Positions 40,980 to 50,363 of a stretch of 64,000 bases of DNA are shown one piece after another. The notes under the pieces were generated by a model. It saw only the letters and a list, made by a program, of their open reading frames with translations, was not told the origin of the DNA and searched no databases. The position numbers and the translations under genes are program-made. This DNA is from Pterobdella sp. o SKG-2022 (taxonomy: Eukaryota > Annelida > Clitellata > Hirudinida > Piscicolidae). The stretch's first letter is position 1. Each line of letters opens with the position of its first letter. Where the stretch lies: contig OZ038323.1 of assembly GCA_964035795.1 (NCBI GenBank), forward strand, positions 310,001-374,000, written 5' to 3'.

Positions 40980-43217
40980 GTTCTGGATAACCAGCGTGGG
41001 CTAATCTACCTCACGGACAAGTCTCCTAGAGATGGTGTCTCGATAAAAATACCCAGTTTCTAGTCTGACAAGACGTAAGATTGACGTGTGCTGTGTTCAA
41101 GAGGTAAGATGGAAGAGTGTTTCAGCTAGGATGGTCACAGGAAGACACTAAATACAAGTTTATTTGGTCTGGGAATAGTACTGAGATTAGGGGTGTGGGT
41201 GAGATTGGGTAGATAAAATAGTGGAGGTCAATAGGATTAATGACAGGTTAATGCGGTATTTATAAAGCGCTTTTGCTTATAGATCAAAGCGCTTGCTACA
41301 AATTTAATGTAGCGAAAACACACTGTGGAACAGGTGCTAATTGTCGGCCCACGCGGGATCGAACCCGGTAAGTTTTAGATAATTAGTCTAATGCTCAACC
41401 ATTGAGCTATAGGGGCCGACTAATGTTAATGTTAAAGCTTTTGATTTGGAAGCGTAATATAAACATTGTCTCAGCTTATGCGCCACAACAAGGATTAGCA
41501 GATATAGATAAGGATATATTCTATGAACTTCTAATTTCTCTATCCAGACTAAGCGAGAACGAAGTTGTTTTTGGGTGGTGACTTGAATGAACATGTAGGA
41601 CGGTCAAGTAATGGCTATGAGGGTGTTCATGGTGGTTTCGGATATGGGACTAGAAATCAAGAAGGTGAAAGAATCCTTGAGCTAGGTGCAGCTTTAAATA
41701 TGTGTGTACTACATTTTCAAGAAAAGAGAGCAGATTACTAACATATGTTTCCGGTACTGTTAGAACTCAGCTTGACTATATTATGGTCAAGAGTGAAGAC
41801 AGAAAATTTATTAAAGATGTAAAAGTGGTGCCTGGGGAAGAGGTTGTGCAACAGCATCAATTGCTACTGTGTGACATATTGTTGGGCCCATGAAAAATTA
41901 TAGAAAAATTTTTGTTCCAAAAAGTAAAGTGTGGAGTTTACAAAAGACCCCAATCAGAAACGAATTCGTAGCCCAGTTTAGAGATAAAGCTTCTACAATA
42001 GATAAAACTGGGGGTATCGAAAGCATGTGGAAGTCACTCGAGGCAGATTTATTGAAATCAGCTGATACCGTTTGTGGCTGGACAAAAAGTCCACCCAGAC
42101 ATAGGGTCACGTGGTGGTGGAATGACGCTGTTGCTGCGGCCGTAAAAAAATAAGCGTGCAGCTTGGAAATGTCGGTAGTAAAAATGAATATCTATGTGCT
42201 AAGAAAGCTGCCAAAAAAGCTGTATACGATGCTAGAAGAGTGGCTGAGAAGGTAAGGTTTGGTGAAGTTCTAAGAAGGAAAAACAATAGAACAGAAGTGT
42301 TCAAAATAGCAAAGCATATGTCTGCAACTAACCGTGGTGTCATTGGAAAAAATTGTGTCAAAAATGACAAAATGGACTTAGCTGTTACAGACCATAAAAA
42401 GCTACTTACATGGCAAGAACACTCTGAACGTCTGTTGAATGAGGAGTTTGATTGGAATGAGGTGTCATTAGCATTAATAGTTCTCACTATTGGACCGCGG
42501 CCTAAAATAGAAGTCAACACAGTGAAGAGAGTTTTCGGCAGAATGAAGTGTGGTAAAGCAGCTGGTAGTTCTGGGGTTGTTGCAGAAATGTTAGAAGCTT
42601 CTGGTGAAGTAGGTATTAGCCGTATGACAGATCTTTTCAATGGTATCTTAGATAAATATAAAATATCTTAAGACTGGAATACGAGCGTGATTTTCAACTG
42701 CTTCAAAATCAAGGATGAGGCGACTGACAGAGGAAATTACAAAGGTTTGAAACTCTTGGAGCACTTGATGAAAGTCTTCAAAAAGGTTATTGAGGAAAAA
42801 ATTGGAGGATAGGTAAGTATCGACTCAATTCAGTTCGGATTCATGCCAGGTAGAGGTACCATCGATGCTATTTTCATAGCTCGACAATTGCAAGAAAGGT
42901 ATCTTGACAATAAGAAAAAACTGTACTTTGACTTTGTTGACCTAGAAAAAGCCTTCGATAGAGTTCCAAAAGAAGTTGTTGGGTGGTCCTTAAGGAAAGC
43001 TTGGGGTGATAGAGTGGTTAGTAAGGATGGTCATGGCTATGTACTCAGATGGCAAGAGTAGAGTCAGAATAAATAATGTGCTGGGTAACAAGTTCAGTGT
43101 GAAGGTTGGTATCCACCAAAGTTCTGTACTGAGTCGTTTACTCTTCATCATTGTTATAGAAGCGCTATCTAGTAAATGCAGAAATAGGTCCGTGTGGGAA
43201 TTGTTGTATGCTGATAT
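40980..43217 (+). mobile_element. RTE-like LINE, 3'-truncated, carrying a SINE
   Basis: EN starts in KIDVCCVQEVRWKSVSARMV (41068-41125, catalytic Glu in VQE). After the SINE insertion it resumes with NINIVSAYAPQQGLADIDKD, GDLNEHVGRSSNGYEGVHGG, QLDYIMVKSEDRKFIKDVKV and VPGEEVVQQHQLLLCDI. Linker: VTWWWNDAVAAAV. RT: RMKCGKAAGSSGVVAEMLEA, FGFMPGRGTIDAIFIARQLQ, motif A YFDFVDLEKAFDRVP, VGIHQSSVLSRLLFIIVIEA and WELLYAD, where the inverted RTE element begins at 43218. Several frameshifts; TAA at 42669-42671 and TAG at 42810-42812. Confidence 0.8.
41254..41420 (-). mobile_element. tRNA-derived SINE inserted in RTE endonuclease
   Basis: The head, 41420-41343 on the minus strand, folds like tRNA-Ile: GGCC..GGCC acceptor, A box TAGCTCAATGGTTGAGC, anticodon loop CTAATTA (anticodon AAT) and B box GGGTTCGATCC. 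An extra base before the A box and an imperfect T stem show it is not a functional tRNA. The body (41342-41254) has GCGCTTTGATCTATAAGCAA and ends AAAGCGCTTTATAAATACCG, reminiscent of the GCGCTATATAAAT tail of the L2 element. TTAATG at 41248-41253 and 41426-41431 (also TAATG at 41421-41425) is a short target duplication. Removing it restores RTE endonuclease reading. Confidence 0.8.
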
Positions 43218-44564
43218 TTAGTTTAGTTTTTCCTCTTGCATCCTTCGGAGCAACAACAATTCTCCAAAGCACTCGGTTCTGGCTAGTCCTCTTCAGTTCA
43301 GCCCACGTCATTCCGGTAGCCTTCGCTTCTGCCTCGATGCTTCTCCGCCAGGTCTGCTTAGGTCGGTCAACTTTTCTCTTTCCTTGTGAGTTCCAGTCCA
43401 GGGCCTGTCTAGTGATGTTGGCTGCAGGCTTGCGTAGTGTATGACCTATCCATCCTCATTTCCGCTTCTTTATTTCCGTCTCTAGTGTGACTTGTTTTGT
43501 CTTGTTCCAAAGTTCTTCGTTAGAGACAACTTCTGGCCATCTGATGTTTAGGATGTTTCTTAGGCATCGGTTCGTGAAGGTCTGCAGCTTGTGGCTGATG
43601 GTATTTGTCACTCGCCACGTCTCTGAGCTATATAGTAGAACCGAGTTCACATTAGTGTTGAAAATCCTGATCTTATTGCGGACTAAGAGGGCTTTCGATC
43701 TCTAGATTTGTCGAAGGTGTTGAAAACATGTCTAGCTTTGTTGATGCGGCTCTTGGTGTCTTCGTCTGTTCCCCCATTTTTGCTGACAACACTGCCCAAG
43801 TAGACAAACTTGTCAACCTTTTTAATTTCCTCGACATGTAGTTTCACTGGATCTTGGTTTTTTTGTTGACTCTCATGATCTTTGTTTTCCCAGTATTGAT
43901 TTGAAGTCCTGTTTTTTCAGCTTTTTTTTTGCGCAGCTTGCTGCTTGTGGGAAAGAAGGCTTATGTCATCTGCAAAGTCTAGGTTCCCTAGATGCCTGTT
44001 TTCTGATCTGCTGTGGACTGCCTCATGAACCAATCAACCACCATCAGGAAAATGATCGGTGAGAGTAAACAAACTTAGCGACGCCAGTTTGTACGCAGAA
44101 AGATTCCGTTAGTTTTCCGTGACAGGTAGCATCTTCGTACATTTGCTGGATGATGATTATAAACTTGGTGGAAAGCCGTAGTGGTGCATCAGTCTCCAGA
44201 TGACATTTCGGTCAACACTGTCAAAAGCTTTTTGAAAATGGACAGACTGCGTACAGGGGGGTCTGCCACTCGAGGGACTACTCGATGATGATGCATATGG
44301 TTACAATGTGATCCATGCATGAGCGAGCTTGTCGGAAGCCTGCTTTTTCATTCCGAAGTGTTTTTTCCAAGGCGCTTCTCAGTGTTTCAAGGATAATTCT
44401 GCTCAGTATTTTTCCGGGAATAGACAACAGCATGATTCTTCGCCAGTTGTTGCAAGATGAAAGATCCCTTTCTTTAGCAGCTTTATGAGGTGTCCTCTTT
44501 TCCAGTCATCTGGCACTCGTTCTTATTCCCAGATCTTGCATAGAAGAGGATGTAGCATTTCTGT

Positions 44565-44864
44565 TTAGGTCTGGATGTTGGCCTTTAGAGCTTCAGGTGG
44601 ACTTCCATCTGAACCGGCTACCTTTTCTGACTTGAGGGACTTGATAGCCTTGACAATCTCAGTCTTGCTCAGAAGGTTGGTGTTGATGTCCAGGAGCTTG
44701 TTAGGTGGCGGAATGACAGATGGTGCCGGTCGGTTAAGCGTTTTTTTGAAATATTCCGCCCATCGTGTTCTCTGCTGTTCTGCGCCAAGGATGATGTTTC
44801 CGTCCTTGTCCTTTAAGGCCAACTTAGGTTGCTCTTTTGCCGGAGAGTGTTCTGGTGATCTCAT
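44565..44864 (-). pseudogene. RTE family A RT fingers (copy 2)
   Basis: 99 codons: KDKDGNIILGAEQQRTRWAE, YFKKTLNRPAPSVIPPPNKL, KTEIVKAIKSLKSEKVAGSD, GSPPEALKANIQT. Corresponds to 13920-14165 in copy 1. Confidence 0.7.
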
Positions 44865-45035
44865 ACAGGCGCTTCATGTTCCGCTGGCTTGCAGCACTCA
44901 GCTTCTGCAGTCAGTTCCTCGATGTACGCTTTTTTATATTGTTTCGCACTTCGTTTCACTTGTCGGCTTGTCTTCCAGTGCTGTGCTCGAATTTGTGTTT
45001 CTCTGCTTGGTCTTACGTGCTGTTGATCTGGTCTT

Positions 45036-45356
45036 TCAGGTGCCCCCTCTTAGTGATGAGTGTCCAGGTGTCTGTTGAAAGCCATTCTTTGTGTTTTCTG
45101 GTTTTCTTGGCCAGAACTGTTTTGCAGGTTGTTGTCCAGATCTCTCGAGGGCTGTGCCAATGTTCTTCAACTGGTTTTTCAGTTTAATCTTGAAATTTTC
45201 TGCTTCCGATTTCACTTTCAAGCTGTGCACATTATACTTGTGCGATGGTCTTGCTGCTTGATCTTTGTAGGCCTTCAACTTGATTTTGAGTACTGCCACA
45301 ACCAGGTGATGATCCGATGTTGCGTCTGCGCCACGCTTCACCTTGACATCATGCAT
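45036..45356 (-). pseudogene. RTE family A EN end and linker (copy 2)
   Basis: A 106-codon frame nearly identical to 13369-13689: MHDVKVKRGADATSDHHLVV, KVKSEAENFKIKLKNQLKNI and NTKNGFQQTPGHSSLRGGT. It carries the endonuclease SDH site. It stops at the same place as copy 1, suggesting that stop predates both insertions. Confidence 0.75.
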
Positions 45357-45676
45357 GCTTCGTCTCTACTTGCGACTGATGGTGATGTGATTGACCTGGT
45401 TTTTAGACCTGCCGTCGTGGGAACTCCACGTGGTTTTATGAAGAAACAAGGTGCCTTCTATGACCAGGTCATTGAAGGTGCAGAACTCAGGCCTTGAATC
45501 TTCAAATTTTATTCTCTCATTTTTCGAAAAATTTAAGCTGTCTTGCCTGTCTCGTGTAGGGTTCTGATGTTCCAGGTCCCTATTCTGGTTTTCGCCTTGG
45601 TCGTCAAAAGAGTTGTCAGCGCACTGGCTTCCCGAGGGCTTTCACCAGCTTGCGTCATGGGCTCTGTTCAAAGACC

Positions 45677-46080
45677 TAATGTTTTGAAGACCAAAAACTA
45701 CTGGAAACCACGTTTTCTGGTTTCCCTGACGACCCGTCTTACCGAGAGTTTCAGAAAAAGTGTTTTTTTTGCTACGCACGTTTCCGGCATCTCTCTAACT
45801 CTCCTTTGGGCTTTTTCACCGTGGAACCACCTTTTTCAAAATCTAACTAGTCCTAGTTCGTGCATCCCCATTTTCACCTCGGAGCTCAGCACAACTTCTT
45901 GATTGTTAAATCTCTCCAAATATATTAAAATAAATAAAATTTCGATAACTTCCCGATAGCAGAAAAAAGTATGTTAAAAATTAACTTACCGGTAAAAAAA
46001 ATAAAAAAGCTGTTTCTTTGAAAAAAAATAGAAACGAAACAAAAAAACTAAAATATAATTGTAAAAAGATAAACACAGGA
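45677..46080. other. Unassigned junction region
   Basis: 45680-45900 is GC-richer and open on the plus strand (NVLKTKNYWKPRFLVSLTTR), but the frame runs on from antisense RTE sequence and shows no domain I know. 45905-46080 is AT-rich. Confidence 0.3.
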
Positions 46081-46099
46081 TTTTAAACTTTATTGAATT

Positions 46100-46270
46100 G
46101 CGAAGCTTTTCGAAACTAATGTTTCATCACGGTTTCTCATACTTGAAAATGTTACGTTGTTAACGAAAAGCTTCGTATTTTAATAAACTTACTAGTGTTC
46201 TGAAATTATATTCATTTTATGGTTTGGCTTTTGAAAAAATCATAATGTTTCATCATCAGGCAATAAACTA
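46100..46270 (-). ncRNA. Hammerhead ribozyme motif split by an insertion
   Basis: 5' part on the minus strand: TAGTTTATTGC, CTGATGA (46259-46253), TGAAACATTA. 3' part after the insertion: GTTTC, GAAA, AGCTTC, GCAATTCAATAAAG (46116-46081). Across the gap, stem I (ATTGC/GCAAT, five pairs), stem II (GAAAC/GTTTC) and the palindromic AAGCTT of stem III are all satisfied, so the copy had an intact core before the insertion. Confidence 0.65.
46130..46242. mobile_element. 113-bp insertion with 13-bp TSD in the ribozyme
   Basis: TAATGTTTCATCA occurs at 46117-46129 and 46243-46255. The insert carries, on the plus strand, CTCATACTTGAAAATGTTAC, GTTGTTAAC, GAAA, AGCTTCGTATTTTAATAAAC, the same terminal sequence as the PLE fragment at 26366-26460 (minus). 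It looks like a PLE or retrozyme-type terminus that inserted by itself. Confidence 0.75.
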
Positions 46271-46559
46271 AATATCCGTTACCTAGCAACTACTAAAGAG
46301 AAAAAAGCGCTTAACAATACATTCAACAAATCTTATACTAAGTCAAACCATTCCTAAGCAAAGTTAATTTTCTAATGTCAATCTGGTCATTCAAACTAGG
46401 GCTAAATATTTTGATATAATAGGCCTCTAGAATTTTTCTCTTTCTATTGTACAAGAAATGAAACGATGATTTTTAAAGTAATCAATAACAAAAGGAGTTC
46501 ACCAGTTTTAGAGTTAAAGTTAACTTTTCGTGGATCACTAACCAGACGAGATCACTCTT

Positions 46560-46945
46560 TCCCTTGAAAGATAAAATATCCCATCATCATAGTGTCATTT
46601 ACAAGGATACATACTCCTGCTCCAAAACTTTCATTGGAAAGACTCTGAGGAATGCTGTGGCACGTTGGAAGGAGCATGAATATCACCAGGGTAAGTCGGA
46701 ACCGACTAAACATCTGTTGGAGAATTCAGCGCACTATTTCTGTTGGTAAATACTGGACGAAGCTTCGTTGGACATTATGAAGAGAAAAATTCTAGAGGCC
46801 TATTATATCAAAATATTTAGCCCTAGTTTGAATGACCAGATTGACATTAGAAAATTAACTTTGCTTAGGAATGGTTTGACTTAGTATAAGATTTTTTGAA
46901 TGTTTTATTATGCGCTGTTTTCTTTTTAGTAGTTGCTATAAGGAT
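46560..46945 (+). mobile_element. PLE copy A, GIY-YIG end and 3' UTR
   Basis: Open frame 46564-46749: HSVIYKDTYSCSKTFIGKTL is the GIY-YIG region (Y.D.YSCSKTFIGKT; the first Cys of the usual CxC pair is replaced), then RNAVARWKEHEYHQGKSEPT (catalytic-helix Arg and the EH pair) and KHLLENSAHYFCW. TAA at 46747-46749 is followed in frame by ILDEASLDIMKRKILEAYYI and NDQIDIRKLTLLRNGLT, so the stop cuts off about 45 residues. The RT is absent. It leads into a terminal repeat that is interrupted by the LINE at 46936-48049. Confidence 0.8.
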
Positions 46946-48049
46946 TGCGTAACCACAAGAAAGAAGCTGTGATAACTTTCATCGATTTCAAAAAAGCATT
47001 TGACTCGATAGATCGGTCCAAAATGCTCAAAACCCTTGTTGTATAGGGAATTCCTTCTGAAATTGTTAATGCAATACGAGTGATGTATAAAAACACCTCC
47101 GCTCTTGTGGTAACCCCTAAACGCAATACTGACATCTTCCAGGTCGATACTGGCGTCTTACAAGAGGACCCACTCGCCCCGTTTTTTTTCATCATTTGCT
47201 TGGATTATACTCTCAGCACCTCAATTTTTTCTCAAGATGGATTGACTCTTAAAAGAAAAGGAAGTCGTAGTTCCTCCCGAGAAACTCGCTGAACTTGCAT
47301 TTGCCCACTATATCGCTCTGATGGAAGATATGATCAACAAATCTGAGTCTCTTCTCCACAAAATCGAGACCGCAACTCAAAAGTCTTTTTCTCAATGCAA
47401 GCGAGACTAAAGCAATGCATTTCAATCCTTCTGTAGAGAGTCATATTCATGCTATGTATGGTGACAAAATTGAAAAGGTTGATGACTTTCTTTTTTTAGG
47501 AGGTTACACCAACTCTTCTCGAGAGATCAACACCCGAATCGGAAAATCATGGGGCGCTCTCAACTCTCTAGAAAAAATCTGGAAGTCTCGCATTACTACA
47601 GAAACGAAAGTTGGAATTTTTAAATCTACTGTTGAGTCAATACTGCTATATGGGTGTAAATCCTGGGTAATGAACAGCGCTGCAGTGAAGAAAGTTGATG
47701 GCACCTACACTCGCATGCTCCAAAGAGTCAAAAACATCTCCTGGAAGGACCGCCTATCAAATGCTTAGCTATACGGTCAAATTTCAAAGTTGTCTACCAT
47801 AATTAAAAGAAGACGGTTAGCGCTTGCTGGACATGTAGCTCGGCTCAACGAACCCGCAAAAACTTTGTTGTTCTGGACGCCGGAAGAGTGTCGTAGAAGA
47901 GGTCGTCCAAGTATAACACTGAAAGACGTAGTCAAAAAGACACAGGGCCGAATTCTAACGAATTACGTACTGCTATGACTTATTGACAAATATGGAGAAA
48001 AAATTACGTCATGTTACCGAAATGAAGATCGGAGGCACTACTAACTAAC
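46936..48049 (+). mobile_element. LINE 3' fragment inserted in PLE terminal repeat
   Basis: Starts in RT motif A (AVITFIDFKKAFDSIDRSKM), then a TAG stop, GIPSEIVNAIRVMYKNTSAL, TGVLQEDPLAPFFFIICLDY (decayed 'GVLQGDTLAPFLF'), a gap in the YADD region, KVDDFLFLGGYTNSSREINT, LNSLEKIWKSRITTETKVGI, SILLYGCKSWVMNSAAVKKV, MLQRVKNISWKDRLSNA, RRLALAGHVARLNEPAKTLL and CRRRGRPSITLKDVVKK. It lies between AGTTGCTA (46929-46936) and AGTTGCTA (48051-48058), a plausible target duplication inside the PLE sequence. Confidence 0.75.
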
Positions 48050-48200
48050 TAGTTGCTAGGTAACGGATATTTAGTTTATTTCCTGAGGATGAAACATTGT
48101 TTTCGAAAAGTTACGAAATTCAATAGTTTAAAATCCTGTGTTTATCTTCATATAATTTTATCGTAAGCTAATTCGTTAACAATGTCATTGAATTTTAAAC
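48050..48200 (+). repeat. PLE pseudo-LTR, left
   Basis: Matches 50364-50515: TAGTTGCTAGGTAACGGATA, the hammerhead segment, TTTAAAATCCTGTGTTTATC, ATATAATTTTATCGTA and GTTAACAAT. The first ATG of the PLE frame (48182) lies inside its right end. Confidence 0.85.
48073..48125 (+). ncRNA. Hammerhead-like motif, left pseudo-LTR (decayed)
   Basis: TTTATTTC, CTGAGGA (48083-48089, U7 changed to G), TGAAACATTGTTTTC stem II, GAAA (48105-48108), AGTTAC, GAAATTC. Stem I ATTTC/GAAAT pairs perfectly over five positions. U16.1 of the cleavage triplet is A here and the AAGCTT palindrome is lost, so cleavage is not expected. Confidence 0.55.
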
Positions 48201-50317
48201 GCATCGCAGCCATTTACTTTAAACAAAAGCATACCACACATCTACTACAGAGAACCGCTTCTAGTATAGGATTTATGCAATAAGCCATTCACCATAAGTT
48301 CATCCCAACTTTCGCCAAAGTGAAAAGTCATCATTTAAATATTAATGAAAATTTCAATTTTAGTAAGTTTATCTTAGAAAAACAACTCAATCAGCAAAAA
48401 AAAAATCTCAAGAACACGTCTAATCTTCTCACTGAATTACTCAGTTCTCTTGAGGATTTGATTAGAAAAACTTTCTTGAACTTTTTATATGAGAAATTTC
48501 TACACTGAGAATTAAGAATATTCAACAACTTCTGCAACAAGTTTTCCAAAAGTTCCAGACTTAAATCTAAAACTGTTACATCTACGCATTCATACCAGGT
48601 GCCCATCCTTAACATTCCATCATTTAAGAGCTTAGATACGTCATATCTCAGATATGGTTTGAACCACTGCTACATCAACAAAAGTAAATCTATTAAAAAA
48701 CTCATAGCAGTTGAACTTGAAGCACTGACTGAAAGGCTAGATCCACTAGTAGCAGCAGAAGAGAAAGAAAACCTGCATGAATTTTTGAGAAAAGCTACTA
48801 ACATATTTTCTCAGAATATTAAATATTCGAAGGACAACACTTTTCTGAAAACTAAGGAACTCAGAGATAATGAAGACATAGTTTTACTTTCAGGTGACAA
48901 GGACTCAAGCGTCGTCATAATGCATGAGGTGGATTATAAGAAGAAAGTAACGGACATGTTGGAGGAAGGAAGCAAGACCAAAAATTATACCAGCTGTAGC
49001 GATTCCATCCTTAAAGATAGGTTTTATCAAAACTTCTTATTAAGACACTTTAAAAACCACGAATTTCATTCGACAATTAGACCTACTTCAAACCAGTCAG
49101 CGCTCTTCTTCGCCACTGCGAAAACCCACAAGTTCATTTCATTATCGGACATTACTCCATCTAACATAATATTTAGGCCAATCATTGATGAAACAGGCAC
49201 GTGTTTTTACCAGACTGACAAGTTTTTAGCAGAGTACCTTAAACCGTTGGCTAATAACAGGTATACTCTGAAAAACACTCAACTATTTTCTGGACCCATA
49301 AATAAGTTGCTCCCTTTTCGCAATAATGAAGAGGATGTCAGTAATGATATGGAATTTTTTTTTTCGAATGTTCCGATTGAGTTCACTATCAAATATATCT
49401 GCGACCAGATTTACTTACATAAGAAACTTTCCCCTTTCTGTAATAGATTCACCAAATTGCTTAAAAAGGTTACAACAGAAAATATTTTTTCGGCCAATGG
49501 GGTGCTTTATAAGCAACTTGATGTAGCTATGGGAGGCCCACTTTTGGTGGTATTTTCGAATTGCTTCATGAACAGCATGGAGGAGAAGTTGGTTATTCCT
49601 TCAAATCCCACCTTCTACATCAGATATGTAGTTGATATATATGTTCGCAGAAACAATGATTGCACTGATAGTTTTTTCCAAGCCTTGAAAAATTATCATC
49701 CGAACATTAAGCTGACGTTAGAATTATCACCATCTAAATTTCCTGACTCAAACATACTTAGGCTAGCAGATGGAACGGGCAGGTTCAGTGCGGTACATAA
49801 ATCCACGAAACTTTCGTTTCATTACTCTTTTCAAGTGCGAACACGGTATAAGAAGTGTGTCATCAAAGATGACCTTCATAGAAGTGAGATGACTGGATCT
49901 TGTTTTGCCGAGAAAACTAACCGGATCGTAATGAAATATTTGAAAGCCGGTTATCTTATCAATTTTATCAAGTCGCAGATTTCGATCTTCTCTAGGCCCA
50001 AGGATGATTATCTGATTCCTAAGAACATGTTTGATGAGAGGATACATGCTCCTGCTCCAAAACTTACATTTGAGAATCTAAGGAATGCTGTGGTACGTTG
50101 GAAGGAGCATGAATATCACCAGGGTAAGTCGGAACCGACTAAACATCTGTTGGAGAATTCAGCGCACTATTTCTGTTGGTAAATACTGGACGAAGCTTCG
50201 TTGGACATTATGAAGAGAAAAATGCTAGAGGCCTATTATATCAAAATATTTAGCCCTAGTTTGAATGACCAGATTGACATTAGAAAATTAACTTTGCTTA
50301 GGAATGGTTTGACTTAG
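48182..50317 (+). pseudogene. PLE polymerase with GIY-YIG remnant
   Basis: One frame from ATG 48182 to TAG near 50317 with stops at 48281 (TAA), 48506 (TGA) and 50180 (TAA); 48599-50182 is open for 527 codons. N-terminal region to VPILNIPSFKSLD; SGDKDSSVVIMHEVDYKKKV; FRPIIDETGTCFYQTDKFLA, EYLKPLANNRYT; motif A VSNDMEFFFSNVPIEF (Asp kept); QLDVAMGGPLLVVFSNCFMN; motif C FYIRYVVDIYVRRNN, where the usual YVDD is YVVD; KLTLELSPSKFPDSNIL. After FSRPKDDYLIPKNMFDER it jumps directly to nuclease sequence, at first out of frame (IHAPAPKLTFENL) and then in frame (RNAVVRWKEHEYHQGKSEPT). The region between RT and nuclease is deleted. Loss of the first Asp of YVDD predicts an inactive polymerase. Confidence 0.8.
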
Positions 50318-50363
50318 TATAAGATTTGTTGAGTGTATTATTAAGCGCTTTTTTCTCTTTAGT

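Larger units (their letters stand above)
43218..45676 (-). mobile_element. RTE family A, copy 2, inverted
   Basis: Reverse-strand copy of the 11117-15552 element. Its 3' end (plus-strand TTTAGTTTAGTTTTTCCTCT at 43218) lies precisely behind the YAD of the plus-strand RTE. Minus-strand pieces: ETRIGTWNIRT-like start near 45600-45560, ATSDHHLVVAVLKIKLK (45310-45260), RWAEYFKKTLNRPAPSVIPP (44775-44710), SEKVAGSDGSPPEALKANIQ, RT with long decayed stretches (44560-43900), and NSVLLYSSETWRVTNTISHK, FTNRCLRNILNIRWPEVVSN (43650-43530). 5'-truncated at 45676, just inside the endonuclease leader. Many stops and indels. Confidence 0.8.
46081..46440 (-). mobile_element. PLE copy C, 3' end, inverted
   Basis: Reverse complement of the PLE 3' region. 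46440-46281 matches 50215-50380 (GAGAAAAATTCTAGAGGCCT, then AATTAACTTTGCTTAGGAAT and GTAGTTGCTAGGTAACGG). 46270-46081 is the terminal hammerhead segment, split by a 113-bp insertion. No coding part. It faces copy A (46560 onward), forming an inverted pair. Confidence 0.8.

Noticed and set aside
41343..41420. A functional tRNA-Ile(AAT) gene on the minus strand
   Set aside because: A and B boxes and anticodon loop are there, but the acceptor/A-box spacing has an extra base, the T stem is imperfect, and it sits at the head of a 167-bp unit with a target duplication inside a LINE, so it is a SINE.
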